Source: Staphylococcus hyicus (GTDB lineage: Bacteria > Bacillota > Bacilli > Staphylococcales > Staphylococcaceae). From it: a DNA stretch of 64,000 nucleotides. The translations under genes were made by a program, and so were the position numbers. The DNA lies in NCBI RefSeq assembly GCF_000816085.1, contig NZ_CP008747.1, positions 930,001-994,000 of the forward strand. The letters run 5' to 3'. Under the pieces are notes generated by a model, which saw only the letters and a list, made by a program, of their open reading frames with translations, had not been told where the DNA came from and did not search any database. Positions 10,456 through 19,107 of this stretch are shown here, one piece after another; within the stretch, counting starts at the first letter, position 1; every line of letters starts with the position of its first letter.

Positions 10456-10665
10456 ATGTCAAAAAATATTGAAACGATGATAATAGATATTAGAGAGCAA
10501 TTAAATTTAGTAAATCCAGGATTGATTGATCCTGCAAATTTTAGTGAGTCACATCATGAAGAAATAGAAGAAATCCATGACTTTGTAATGTCGAAAAAAG
10601 ATTTTACCCCTAGTGAGATGAATGGTATTACAGAAGCATTAGGTGCGTTACGTCAACCAAAATAG
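10456..10665 (+). CDS. DUF1128 / UPF0435 family protein
   Basis: A 69-aa acidic protein with the family pattern NLVNPGLIDP and PSEMNGITEALGALR. Function unknown. Start chosen at ATG 10456, placed 6-7 bases after AAAGGATG. The ATG at 10447 lies inside that site. It is followed closely by ampS, so the two may be co-transcribed. Confidence 0.9.
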   Translation: MSKNIETMIIDIREQLNLVNPGLIDPANFSESHHEEIEEIHDFVMSKKDFTPSEMNGITEALGALRQPK

Positions 10666-10681
10666 AAAAGGGGAGAGAAAT

Positions 10682-11917
10682 TTGAATTTAAATGATAAAT
10701 TACAACAGTATGCAAAATTGTTAGTGACAGTAGGGTTAAATGTTCAAAAAGGTCAACCAGTATTCATTCGTACTACGGTAGATGCAGTCGAGTTTACTAG
10801 AATGATTGTTAAAGAAGCATATCAATTAGGTGCATCTGATGTACGCGTGCAATATGGGGACCCAATATTAACACGCATGCGTTATGAAAATGAAGGTGTG
10901 GCGTTCTTTAATCAACCTGTGAAAACATATGATATTGACGAACGTATGGATTATGTGCAACGCGGTGCTTGTTCACTCGCGCTCATTACAGAAGATCCAG
11001 ATTTATTAAATGGAATAGATTCTGAAAAATTAAAAGCAGCTCAAATTCAAAGAAGTAAGGCATTTAAACCTTATATGATGGCATCACAAAAAAATGAGTT
11101 TCCATGGCTCGTAGCTTGTTATCCTTCTAAAGCGTGGGCACAACGTGTGTATCCAGATTTAGATCCAGATATAGCATTTCATCGATTTTTAGATGATATT
11201 CTTGAAATCGTAAGGGTGGACGGCAATGATCCTGTTGAAAATTGGAAACAACATACCGCTTTATTAAAAGAGAAAGCAGATATGCTAAATGCCAAGGCGT
11301 TTACTGCTTTACATTATAAATCCGAAGGTACGGACTTAATTATCGGTTTACCTAAGGGGCACATTTGGGAAGATGCAACAAGTTATACGCAAAAAGGTCA
11401 AGCTTTTGTTGCGAATATTCCAACTGAAGAGGTGTTTACTGCACCAGATGCACATCGTGTAGATGGTTATGTTTCTAATACACTGCCATTGAGTTATAAT
11501 GGTACGATTATTGATGGCTTTAAATTAACATTTAAAGATGGCAAAGTCGTGGATTATAGTGCAGAAAAAGGGGAAGCAGTATTGCAATCCTTACTTGATA
11601 CAGATGAAGGTGCAAAACGATTAGGTGAAGTGGCACTCGTTCCTCACGACTCTCCAATTTCAAACCGTAATACAATTTTTTATAATACTTTGTTTGATGA
11701 AAATGCATCATGTCATGTTGCTCTAGGTTCTGCGTACGCATTTAATTTAAAAGGTGGAACAGAGATGTCAGAAGAGGAATTAAAAGCACATGGTTTAAAT
11801 GACTCATTAACACACGTCGACTTTATGATTGGAAGTAGTGATTTAAATATTTACGGTGTGACAGATCAAGGTGAAGAAGTTGCGATTTTCGAAAATGGAA
11901 ATTGGGCTGAAGTATAG
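10682..11917 (+). CDS. ampS: M29 family aminopeptidase AmpS
   Basis: Cytoplasmic metallo-aminopeptidase of family M29 (AmpS/PepS/AmpT). The metal-site region includes the E and H residues in NIPTEEVFTAPDAHRVDG, the H in LVPHDSPIS and the closing HVDFMIGS motif. Start chosen at TTG 10682, 6 bases after GGGGAGAG, giving 411 aa, the usual size. The longer frame from 10643 begins inside the previous gene. Confidence 0.93.
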   Translation: MNLNDKLQQYAKLLVTVGLNVQKGQPVFIRTTVDAVEFTRMIVKEAYQLGASDVRVQYGDPILTRMRYENEGVAFFNQPVKTYDIDERMDYVQRGACSLALITEDPDLLNGIDSEKLKAAQIQRSKAFKPYMMASQKNEFPWLVACYPSKAWAQRVYPDLDPDIAFHRFLDDILEIVRVDGNDPVENWKQHTALLKEKADMLNAKAFTALHYKSEGTDLIIGLPKGHIWEDATSYTQKGQAFVANIPTEEVFTAPDAHRVDGYVSNTLPLSYNGTIIDGFKLTFKDGKVVDYSAEKGEAVLQSLLDTDEGAKRLGEVALVPHDSPISNRNTIFYNTLFDENASCHVALGSAYAFNLKGGTEMSEEELKAHGLNDSLTHVDFMIGSSDLNIYGVTDQGEEVAIFENGNWAEV

Positions 11918-11930
11918 AGGAGTGTAAAAG

Positions 11931-12449
11931 ATGAAAGTAACTCAAAAATCGATGAAAGACTCGAAAGCTTATAAATCGCGACAAGTTTTTCCGCAAGATA
12001 CCAATCATTTAGGAACATTATTTGGTGGCACAATGATGGCAAATATAGATGAGGTTGCGGCAATCTGCGCATGTAAACACGCGAATACACAAGTGGTGAC
12101 GGCTTCTACAGATTCCGTTGATTTCATTCGTCCTATTAAAACGGGGGATATTGTTAATTATGTAGCAATGGTGACTTATTCAGGGACATCCTCTATGGAA
12201 GTTTGCGTTCAAATTTTATTAGAAGATGTTTATAACAATGAAGAACATTTAGCTGCGCTTAGCTTTTTGACTTTCGTAGCCCTTGATGACGATGGGAAAC
12301 CGACACAGGTGCCAGAAGTTTTTCCTGAATCTGAGACTGAAAAATGGTTTCATGAAACAGCACATACGCGTGTAGCAAGGCGTAAAGAACGCCGATTTGA
12401 AAGTAAAAACACACTGTCATTTTTAGAAAACATAAAATCGAAACGTTAA
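11931..12449 (+). CDS. Acyl-CoA thioesterase, hotdog fold
   Basis: Hotdog-fold acyl-CoA hydrolase of the YciA/BACH type. The conserved NHLGTLFGGTMMANIDEVA near residues 25-43 holds the catalytic Asn/Asp region, and DSVDFIRPIKTGDIV follows. The physiological acyl-CoA is unknown. It has 172 aa with a basic C-terminal tail (RVARRKERRF). ATG follows GAGGAG. It lies 13 bases after ampS. Confidence 0.9.
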   Translation: MKVTQKSMKDSKAYKSRQVFPQDTNHLGTLFGGTMMANIDEVAAICACKHANTQVVTASTDSVDFIRPIKTGDIVNYVAMVTYSGTSSMEVCVQILLEDVYNNEEHLAALSFLTFVALDDDGKPTQVPEVFPESETEKWFHETAHTRVARRKERRFESKNTLSFLENIKSKR

Positions 12450-12453
12450 AATT

Positions 12454-12544
12454 AAAACGCTATTGAAGGAATAAGGAATTAGTCTTGAAACATTTTGTTA
12501 ATTGCTAAAACCATTATCAACTTCATAGCGTTTTAAAATTGTAC
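12454..12544. terminator. Long-loop inverted repeat between convergent genes
   Basis: AAAACGCTAT (12454-12463) and ATAGCGTTTT (12535-12544), extended by GAAG/CTTC nearby, enclose about 70 bases. A bidirectional terminator is plausible. Confidence 0.45.
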
Positions 12545-12576
12545 GTCATTAGAAAATTACTTTTAAAGCTAACCAT

Positions 12577-13710
12577 TTATGATGGATGATGCATCTCAAT
12601 TTCTTTTTGTTTGAAATCAATATTAGGGTAATACATATTTTTAACTAAAACATTTGGACCTAAGCAATGAAATTTAGGACAATGGCAATTTAATGATTGA
12701 GCAAGAGGCGACTTGAGCCATTTTTCAAATACATCGTTTAAATTATCGTGTTGAATGTTTGAGATTGTTCCAGTTTCATCACCGAAATCAGTGACGATGA
12801 CATTGCCGGTAAAGACATTCACATTAAGTCGACTACGACCATCAGGGTCATTGCGGAGTGAAACGTTAGGAGCATTTAATAACCTTTGCCTTAATTGCTG
12901 ATCTTCTTCATTTTGAATACATGGGAAAATAGGTAACGTACCGAATAACATCCATATGTTTTCATTGCGTATGTCTAGTAAGTGATGAATTGTAGCTTTC
13001 ATGTCGGCGAGTGAAAGAACTTCAAGTTGACTAGCGAAATCTGAAGGATACATTGGATGTATTTCATGACGTTGACATTTCATGTCGTTGACGACTTCAT
13101 TATGAATGTGTGCCAAATGTGGCTTAGTACTTTTATTTAACATGGTTTCAGCAGAGACAAACATGCCTTGTTCACTTAAAGTTCGTGCATTAGTAATCAT
13201 TTGTTCATATAATCGTTCTCTAGCTTTCAATGGGGGTTTTTTCTCCATTGCACCAAAGCCGACAGAGGTAAATGTGTCAATGGTCCCCCAATTATGTGAA
13301 ATATGCATGACATCAATATACTCTGCAATGTCTAAATAGCGGTCAAGTGGGAGTGTTAAATTAGAGTTCATTTGAACATATATGCCACGTTTATGCGCGT
13401 ATTTAAGAAGCGGCTTAACGACTTCTCGAATAGATTTTTTTGAAAACATCGGCTCTCCGCCCGTAATAGAGAGCGTTTTTAAATGTGGAATCTCATCTAG
13501 TCGCTGTGTAATTAATGACATAGGTAAGTGGATTGGATCAGTCGTTTGAAGCGTATATCCAACTGCGCAATGGCTACAACGCATATTGCATAAATTTGTC
13601 GTTGTAAATTCAATATTGCTTAGCGTAAGTTGTCCATATGTGTCAACATCTGTATGCGCTTCCCATGGATCATTGTGTATTGAAATAGGTTGTTTTTTGG
13701 TATGAATCAT
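12577..13710 (-). CDS. yfkAB: YfkAB-type radical SAM protein
   Basis: Radical SAM enzyme. The CxxxCxxC cluster motif is CNMRCSHC near residues 41-48, followed by the GGEP motif (SITGGEPMFS) that binds SAM. The C-terminus carries a second cysteine cluster (CHCPKFHC) of the CxCxxxxC type that defines YfkAB, suggesting an auxiliary iron-sulfur cluster. Substrate unknown. In B. subtilis yfkA and yfkB are treated as one reading frame. Here it is intact (377 aa). ATG 13710 follows AGAGGAG. Confidence 0.9.
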   Translation of the reverse strand: MIHTKKQPISIHNDPWEAHTDVDTYGQLTLSNIEFTTTNLCNMRCSHCAVGYTLQTTDPIHLPMSLITQRLDEIPHLKTLSITGGEPMFSKKSIREVVKPLLKYAHKRGIYVQMNSNLTLPLDRYLDIAEYIDVMHISHNWGTIDTFTSVGFGAMEKKPPLKARERLYEQMITNARTLSEQGMFVSAETMLNKSTKPHLAHIHNEVVNDMKCQRHEIHPMYPSDFASQLEVLSLADMKATIHHLLDIRNENIWMLFGTLPIFPCIQNEEDQQLRQRLLNAPNVSLRNDPDGRSRLNVNVFTGNVIVTDFGDETGTISNIQHDNLNDVFEKWLKSPLAQSLNCHCPKFHCLGPNVLVKNMYYPNIDFKQKEIEMHHPS

Positions 13711-13754
13711 TTTATAAGACTCCTCTAAAACTAAGTTTGATTTGATATTTTACG

Positions 13755-13782
13755 TTGAGGAATATCAAAATCATGTTATGAT
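13755..13782 (+). promoter_or_regulatory. Candidate promoter of the SE1561-family gene
   Basis: TTGAGG (13755-13760), 16 bases, then TATGAT (13777-13782), with TGT before it as an extended -10. It lies 40 bases before the small gene. Confidence 0.6.
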
Positions 13783-13821
13783 AGCATTGATAAATGCAAT
13801 TATAAAGGAGAATTTAATTCT

Positions 13822-13983
13822 ATGGAAGAGCCTCGTACAATGAATCAAGTAAAAGAAAGGTTAACGCAATTTTTAGAGGATATCGACCAAGTTAATCCAA
13901 ATGATGTAGATATCAAAGATGTAGATGAGTGGATATCACTTTTAGATCAACTTGAAATGAAAGTTAACCAACTACGCAAGTAA
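13822..13983 (+). CDS. SE1561 family small protein
   Basis: A 53-aa acidic helical protein starting MEEPRTMNQVKERLTQFLED and ending LEMKVNQLRK. It matches a small protein family conserved in staphylococci (SE1561). Function unknown. ATG 13822 follows AAAGGAG, and a clear promoter precedes it. It lies 67 bases before the DJ-1/PfpI gene. Confidence 0.85.
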   Translation: MEEPRTMNQVKERLTQFLEDIDQVNPNDVDIKDVDEWISLLDQLEMKVNQLRK

Positions 13984-14050
13984 TTTTTGTTTAAATATCA
14001 CTTTTTCGGATATACATTAGATAGACACTTAAATAAGAAAGGTGATATTC

Positions 14051-14569
14051 ATGGCAAAGAAAATCGCAGTATTACTCGCTGACGAATTTGAAGATATTGA
14101 ATTAACAAGCCCACAAGAGGCTATTGAAAAAGCAGGACACGACATTGTGATTATTGGAGACGAAGAAAATAAAGAAGTTGAAGGAAAACACGGTAAAAAA
14201 GTTAAAGTTGATGTGAGTATTGCAAACGCAAAACCCCAAGATTATGATGGTTTACTGTTACCTGGTGGCTTCTCACCTGACCATTTACGTGGAGATGAAG
14301 AAGGACGTTACGGTAAATTTGCCAAACATTTCTTAACTGAAAATTTACCAACTTTTGCTATTTGTCACGGTCCACAAATTCTTATTGATACAGATGAATT
14401 AAAAGGCAGAACGTTAACCGCTGTACTTAACGTCCGTAAAGATTTAAGTAATGCAGGTGCTACAGTCAAAGATGAATCTGTAGTGGTAGATCAAAATATT
14501 GTCACAAGTCGTATTCCAGATGATTTAGATGATTTCAATAGAGAAATTACAAATTTATTAAACCGATAA
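14051..14569 (+). CDS. DJ-1/PfpI family protein (general stress protein 18 type)
   Basis: Type 1 glutamine-amidotransferase-like protein of the DJ-1/PfpI/YfkM family. The nucleophile Cys sits in the elbow [10 protein letters not shown] with the adjacent His, and the family Glu in ADEFEDIE near residue 13-17. Members act as glyoxalase/deglycase-like or protease-like stress proteins. The exact activity cannot be told from sequence. Start chosen at ATG 14051 (AAGGTGATATTC before it), giving 172 aa. The GTG at 14042 is inside the ribosome site. Confidence 0.9.
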   Translation: MAKKIAVLLADEFEDIELTSPQEAIEKAGHDIVIIGDEENKEVEGKHGKKVKVDVSIANAKPQDYDGLLLPGGFSPDHLRGDEEGRYGKFAKHFLTENLPTFAICHGPQILIDTDELKGRTLTAVLNVRKDLSNAGATVKDESVVVDQNIVTSRIPDDLDDFNREITNLLNR

Positions 14570-14581
14570 GACGACATATAA

Positions 14582-14627
14582 GTGGCTAGGACATAAATCA
14601 TTTCAATTTATGTCCTAGCCACTTTTT
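14582..14627 (+). terminator. Terminator of the DJ-1/PfpI gene
   Basis: GTGGCTAGGACATAAAT pairs with ATTTATGTCCTAGCCAC and is followed by TTTTTTG. A second small palindrome (CTGGGAATTATGTCCCAG, 14631-14648) follows. The GGGACATAA theme is common in staphylococcal intergenic hairpins. Confidence 0.85.
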
Positions 14628-14691
14628 TGACTGGGAATTATGTCCCAGCCCCTTGATTTCCTACAATTAGTCAAGTGTTTTCAACTTATTT

Positions 14692-14750
14692 TAAGCATAC
14701 TCAAATAAACCTTATTATTTTAAAAATTTTAATAAGGTGTTATGCTTGAA
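14692..14750. repeat. Structured 3' end of the IS110 element
   Basis: Nested inverted repeats: AAGCATA with TATGCTT on the outside and ACCTTATT with AATAAGGT inside, downstream of the transposase stop. It could be a terminator or part of the element end. Confidence 0.5.
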
Positions 14751-14766
14751 TTGTTCGTATGATTAA

Positions 14767-15966
14767 TCAATGTGGTGACATTTCATAATCATATGTACAA
14801 TTATTCATAATTAAGTAGTGAATCGTTTTAAGTAGTTTGTTGATACACGCTACTATTGCAGTCTTGTGGGGCTTTCCATAAGGCTGCGATTTTAATTTAT
14901 AGTAATAATCATTGATGTGGTTTCGAAATCTAGATTGCCCTCTAATTATATTCAGAACAATTAAATATAATAACTTTCTTGCCTTTTTATTTCCTCTACG
15001 GTTAATAGTATCTTTATAATGTGATTGTCCTGATTGATATCTACGAATATCAATACCAACGTAAGCATTTAATTTTTTATGACTAGAAAATCTTCTAATA
15101 TCCCCTAATTCTCCGATAAATAAAGCTGTTGTTAGTCTTCCAAAACCAGGAATAGAAAGAAGAATTTCGAATTCCGGAAGTTGTTGGGCTAAATTAATCA
15201 TTTCTTGACTGTAATGTTTTCTTTCTTCTTGAAGATGTAAAAGGCTTTTAGCTACGAATCTTACTTTTTTAACTAAAAAATGATCTTTAGATACGCACGG
15301 AAAACTTTCATTAGCTAAATGAATAAGCTTGTCTCCGTAGTTTTCAATTTTAATAGCGCTCATACCCTTTAAGGAAGCATTGGAAATCACTTCTGTGATT
15401 TCTTCTTTAGTCAAGTCACTCACCATTGAAGCATGCGGAAAAACATGAGCTAAATTCAGACTTATAGTTGAATATCTATTTTTAAATAATTTTTCAAAAA
15501 AGGGGAAAGTTTGATGCATTGTTTCAAGTAATTGAACTTTAAGAACGTTTTCTTGTTTCTCTAGTTCCAAATAAAAGCGAGCATACTCCTTTAGTTCGTC
15601 ATATAGCTCACGATTTTGATGTTTAGACGTTAATGAAGGTAAACTATATCCTAAGAGTGCCAATTTATGTGCATCCGCTTTATCTGTTTTATTAGCTCGG
15701 AGTGATTTCGTTTTAAAATTAGCTTCTAGAGGATTTAATTCGTAGAACTTAAATCGATTATTCGTACAAAAATCACAAATTGGTCTAGAATAGACACCTG
15801 TAGATTCGTATATAATGATTGGATTATCTAACGAAGATATATAAACTCGAAATTTTTGAAATGACTGTTTCGTATGAGTGAGCAAGAATTCATTAATTAG
15901 TTTTTGGTCTTCATAATGTGCAATGTAGCTCTGATTTTTACTTACATCAAGCCCTAAATAATGCAT
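14767..15966 (-). CDS. IS110-family transposase/recombinase
   Basis: A 399-aa recombinase with an N-terminal RuvC-like DEDD domain (GLDVSKNQ with D7, E in YESTGVYS, then D residues in NKTDKADAHKLALL) and a C-terminal transposase_20 domain (IPGFGRLTTALFIGELGDIR; RRYQSGQSHYKDT with the conserved serine; RRGNKKARKLLY). In known IS110 members this serine and a non-coding bridge RNA carry out and guide recombination. The gene appears intact. ATG 15966 follows GAGGTGA. Confidence 0.92.
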   Translation of the reverse strand: MHYLGLDVSKNQSYIAHYEDQKLINEFLLTHTKQSFQKFRVYISSLDNPIIIYESTGVYSRPICDFCTNNRFKFYELNPLEANFKTKSLRANKTDKADAHKLALLGYSLPSLTSKHQNRELYDELKEYARFYLELEKQENVLKVQLLETMHQTFPFFEKLFKNRYSTISLNLAHVFPHASMVSDLTKEEITEVISNASLKGMSAIKIENYGDKLIHLANESFPCVSKDHFLVKKVRFVAKSLLHLQEERKHYSQEMINLAQQLPEFEILLSIPGFGRLTTALFIGELGDIRRFSSHKKLNAYVGIDIRRYQSGQSHYKDTINRRGNKKARKLLYLIVLNIIRGQSRFRNHINDYYYKLKSQPYGKPHKTAIVACINKLLKTIHYLIMNNCTYDYEMSPH

Positions 15967-16155
15967 AGAAAATCACCTCATTTTTGGATTTGAGAAGTTT
16001 CTCTTCACTATGACCTTTTTCATCTCTTTTTCCTATACACGGTTTCAAGAACCCAACATACTTAAACGAATTTCAAAAGGAGAGTGAAGCTGATCAGTTT
16101 ATAGTACGGTTTAATTAACCAAGGAGCTGGACGATCTACTTCTCTCTACCACTAT
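15967..16155 (-). ncRNA. Candidate bridge-RNA region of the IS110 element
   Basis: About 190 bases without an ORF directly upstream of the transposase, where IS110-group elements encode their bridge RNA. On the transposase strand it contains several short hairpins (GGTTAATTAAACC type near 16110-16122, GAGAAACTTCTC near 15990-16001) and a longer pairing of AGTGAAG/CTTCACT between about 16003 and 16090. Target and donor guide loops cannot be assigned without the empty site. Position-based inference. Confidence 0.4.
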
Positions 16156-16203
16156 AAAAAATAGCGGTGAAGAATTCTATCGTCATAAAATTCCTCACCG
16201 CTA
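16154..16203 (-). terminator. Terminator of the pyruvate oxidase gene
   Basis: On the minus strand TAGCGGTGAGGAATTTT pairs with AGAATTCTTCACCGCTA, followed by TTTTTTATAG. It lies about 100 bases downstream of the stop codon and still faces the right gene, so the IS did not disturb it. Confidence 0.85.
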
Positions 16204-16299
16204 ATCTTAGTATGTTTATAGGAGCAATGATATCCATATATTGTTTTTCTTTTTTAGCATTATTAAGTGGTTATTTAAAAATTTAGCGTGTATTAAAAA

Positions 16300-18045
16300 T
16301 TATAAAAAACGTTTTATCGCAGTTGATAATGATGGCATGTCTTTAAAGACAAATTTGCCTTCTTCGGTCAAACTTCGATATGCAAATTTTGCATAATTTC
16401 GTGCTTCCTCAGGAACAATTTGACCTGGGAGGGGAGCGGCATTAACATCTACATAAACATTAACTATGGTCGGCTTATGTTGTTGCATTGCGGTTTGAAC
16501 AACCGCATCTATCTCATTAGGGTCTTTCAACGTGAATCCGACGCCTCCACATATTTCAGCAAATTTTGCGAAATCCATATCGCTAAACTCAATGCCATAT
16601 TCTAATTCTCCAGCGGCTTGTTGTTCGTATTTTATAAATGATAATTCCTGATTATTTAAAACGAAAATGACCATCGGCAGACGATATTGTACAGCAGTGG
16701 CAAAGTCTTGCATCACCATTTCAAATGCACCATCACCAGTGATTGCCACTACTTGTCTACCTGGATAGGCAATTCGGGAGGCTATTGCAGTAGGCAAAGC
16801 ACACCCCATCGTACCGAGCCAACTTGAAATAATAAACTTATTGTCAATACCTAAATTTAAATAACGTGTTGACCAAACTGTTGAAGTACCTACATCTGCA
16901 GCTATGACTGTATCTTTGTGAAGCACCTGATTAATCGCATCCATCAACCGCTCTGGACGAATCGGTTTTGCATTGCTCTTTTTATCATCAATCATCCATT
17001 GATCCCATGTATCTTTACGTTTTAGTACTGTATTTAAAAAGTCACGTTCTGATACAGGTTCAATCGCATTGGTTAAAGCTTCTAAACTTTGTTGGCTATC
17101 TCCATTAATGGGAGCATTTATATTAAAACGATGACCTATGTTTTTCTCATTGATATCAATTTGTATCGCGGGGATATCTTTGTGCGGTAGATAATCTACA
17201 TAGGGATAATTTGTGCCGATAAGTATCAGTAGATCCGCATTTTGCATGGCATAGTAAGCAGGTTTCGTTCCAATTTTGCCAATATTTCCAAGTAAATACG
17301 GATGATCATAAGGGATAATGGTTTTAGCAGGCAATGTCACCATCGTAGGGACCTTACCTTTTTCTATAAATGCACGCACCTCTTCTTTGGCATGCTGTGC
17401 GCCTAAACCTACTAAAGCCACTGGGTTTTTACTTTTATCAAACAATTGTGCGGCGTTTTGAATGTCAACAATGTTTGGACGAGGTGATTTTGGTATAAAT
17501 GGACTAATTTGTGATGGAAGTGTTACATCGATTATTTGATTTAAAATATCATTAGGTAACGTTAAAACAGCCACACCTTTTTGCGCATAAGCTGTACGAA
17601 TCGCTTCATCAATTATATCAAAAATACGTGAGGCATCACTTTCTTTCAATTGATAATTATAGACAGCAACATCTTCAAACAAGTGTGGCAAATTTACTTC
17701 TTGAAAAGCTTTTGTACCTAAGGTATGACTGTCAGCTTGACCAGCTAAAATTAATTGAGGGACATTATCCATTTTTGCGTCATACATACCATTTAATAAA
17801 TGAATTGCACCAGGTCCTCCTATACTTAAAGCAACTCCAATTTTACCAGTTAATTTCGAGTATGCTGCTGCAGATAAACTTGCGACTTCTTCATGGCGAA
17901 CATGTATAAATTTGATGTGCGCTTCCGCTGATTTTAAACCGTCTACAACTGCATCTATGGAATCACCAGGAATGCCATAAACATGGTCGATATCCCAAGC
18001 TTCTAAAGCTTTAACTAATGCTAAATTTGCTTTCATACGTGCCAT
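16300..18045 (-). CDS. cidC: Pyruvate oxidase (CidC/PoxB type)
   Basis: Thiamine-diphosphate- and FAD-dependent enzyme that converts pyruvate to acetate and CO2, probably membrane-associated and feeding electrons to quinones. The N-terminal Pyr domain has the conserved Glu in HVRHEEVASL (about residue 55). The central FAD-binding domain spans about 190-330. The C-terminal PP domain has the ThDP motif GDGAFEMVMQDF...FVLNN. Start chosen at ATG 18045 (AAAGGG before it), giving 581 aa, matching staphylococcal CidC. TTG 18054 would add three residues. It stands alone here. cidAB are not in the window. Confidence 0.92.
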   Translation of the reverse strand: MARMKANLALVKALEAWDIDHVYGIPGDSIDAVVDGLKSAEAHIKFIHVRHEEVASLSAAAYSKLTGKIGVALSIGGPGAIHLLNGMYDAKMDNVPQLILAGQADSHTLGTKAFQEVNLPHLFEDVAVYNYQLKESDASRIFDIIDEAIRTAYAQKGVAVLTLPNDILNQIIDVTLPSQISPFIPKSPRPNIVDIQNAAQLFDKSKNPVALVGLGAQHAKEEVRAFIEKGKVPTMVTLPAKTIIPYDHPYLLGNIGKIGTKPAYYAMQNADLLILIGTNYPYVDYLPHKDIPAIQIDINEKNIGHRFNINAPINGDSQQSLEALTNAIEPVSERDFLNTVLKRKDTWDQWMIDDKKSNAKPIRPERLMDAINQVLHKDTVIAADVGTSTVWSTRYLNLGIDNKFIISSWLGTMGCALPTAIASRIAYPGRQVVAITGDGAFEMVMQDFATAVQYRLPMVIFVLNNQELSFIKYEQQAAGELEYGIEFSDMDFAKFAEICGGVGFTLKDPNEIDAVVQTAMQQHKPTIVNVYVDVNAAPLPGQIVPEEARNYAKFAYRSLTEEGKFVFKDMPSLSTAIKRFL

Positions 18046-18161
18046 ATAATTCAACCCTTTCTTAAATATGTATTCTAAACGTTATACCCCAAAATTTCTT
18101 TATCATGCACTCATGCTGTGGACTGATTTTGATGAAAACGTATAGATAAATTTCAATTGAA

Positions 18162-18192
18162 TTGATACACTTTCATTAAAAGATTTTATAAT
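18162..18192 (+). promoter_or_regulatory. Candidate mgt promoter
   Basis: TTGATA (18162-18167) and TATAAT (18187-18192), spacing 19, about 20 bases before the mgt start. Confidence 0.5.
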
Positions 18193-18212
18193 GAGAAAGT
18201 AGGGTCATATTT

Positions 18213-19019
18213 ATGAAACGTACTGACCGTAATAAAACCAACAACACAAAACCTCCTTCGAATGAACCGTATTACAACACGTATTATCAACCAGTAGGTC
18301 AACCCCCACGAAAACAACGGCCAAGAAAAATTTTTAGAACGGTACTTTTAATCGCATGTCTGATTATTTTGCTATTTATCGGTGTCATGTATTTTTTATC
18401 TCAACAAGCGGATGTATCAGATTTATCGAGTATCGAGAAAAAATCAACTTATGTTGACTCGACGCACATGCCTAATTATACGAAGGGAGCGTTTATTGCT
18501 TTAGAAGATAGACGTTTTTATAATCACAATGGTGTGGACTATAGAGGAAGCATTCGTGCCATTTTTGCATCATTAAAAGATCGAGACCGCCTACAAGGTG
18601 GAAGTACCATTACACAGCAACTTGTCAAAAACTATTATTACGATAATCAACAAACCATTACACGTAAATTAAAAGAAATGTTTGTGGCCAAACGTGTCGA
18701 GAATGAATACGATAAAGAAAAGATTTTAAGTTATTATTTGAATAACATTTACTTTGGAGATAATAACTATACGATTGAATCTGCAGCCAATTATTATTTT
18801 GGTGCGACTGTAAATACACAACAGTCCGCCTTGCCACAAATCACGGTATTACAAAGCGCCATGTTAGCAAGTAAGATCAATGCACCATCAGTATATGATG
18901 TGCATCACATGTCACCTTCATTTATTAATCGAACTAAAATGACATTAGAAAAAATGAAACAAGAAAATTACATTAGTGAAGCGCAATATACTGAAGCATT
19001 ACAACAACTTGGTGGGTAA
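18213..19019 (+). CDS. mgt: Monofunctional peptidoglycan glycosyltransferase
   Basis: GT51 enzyme that polymerises lipid II into glycan chains on the outer face of the membrane. A basic, Pro/Asn-rich cytoplasmic N-terminus of about 40 residues is followed by one membrane anchor (TVLLIACLIILLFIGVMYFL, residues 45-64) and the catalytic domain with ALEDRRFYNHNGVDY (catalytic Glu) and GGSTITQQLVKN. At 268 aa it matches staphylococcal Mgt/SgtB and lacks a transpeptidase domain. It is followed by a terminator. Confidence 0.95.
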   Translation: MKRTDRNKTNNTKPPSNEPYYNTYYQPVGQPPRKQRPRKIFRTVLLIACLIILLFIGVMYFLSQQADVSDLSSIEKKSTYVDSTHMPNYTKGAFIALEDRRFYNHNGVDYRGSIRAIFASLKDRDRLQGGSTITQQLVKNYYYDNQQTITRKLKEMFVAKRVENEYDKEKILSYYLNNIYFGDNNYTIESAANYYFGATVNTQQSALPQITVLQSAMLASKINAPSVYDVHHMSPSFINRTKMTLEKMKQENYISEAQYTEALQQLGG

Positions 19020-19052
19020 GCATTTCTATGGCATAATATAGTATATGAGGGA

Positions 19053-19088
19053 ACTGGGAGAAGTCTAAAAAGGCCTTCCAGTTTTTTT
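19053..19088 (+). terminator. Terminator of mgt
   Basis: ACTGGGAG (19053-19060) pairs with CTTCCAGT (19075-19082) and is followed by seven T. Confidence 0.8.
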
Positions 19089-19107
19089 ATCTAAGTGAGG
19101 TGAAACT

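Larger units (their letters stand above)
14692..16155 (-). mobile_element. IS110-family insertion sequence (approximate limits)
   Basis: One DEDD transposase gene with about 190 bases of non-coding DNA upstream and about 70-120 bases downstream. The limits are only bracketed: the left flank is the terminator of the PfpI gene (to about 14650) and the right flank is the terminator of the pyruvate oxidase gene (from about 16154). No terminal inverted repeats or target duplication are visible, as expected for IS110. It is the only mobile element seen in the window. Confidence 0.75.

Noticed and set aside
14692..16155. Terminal inverted repeats or target duplication around the transposase
   Set aside because: None found by eye. 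IS110 elements normally lack both.
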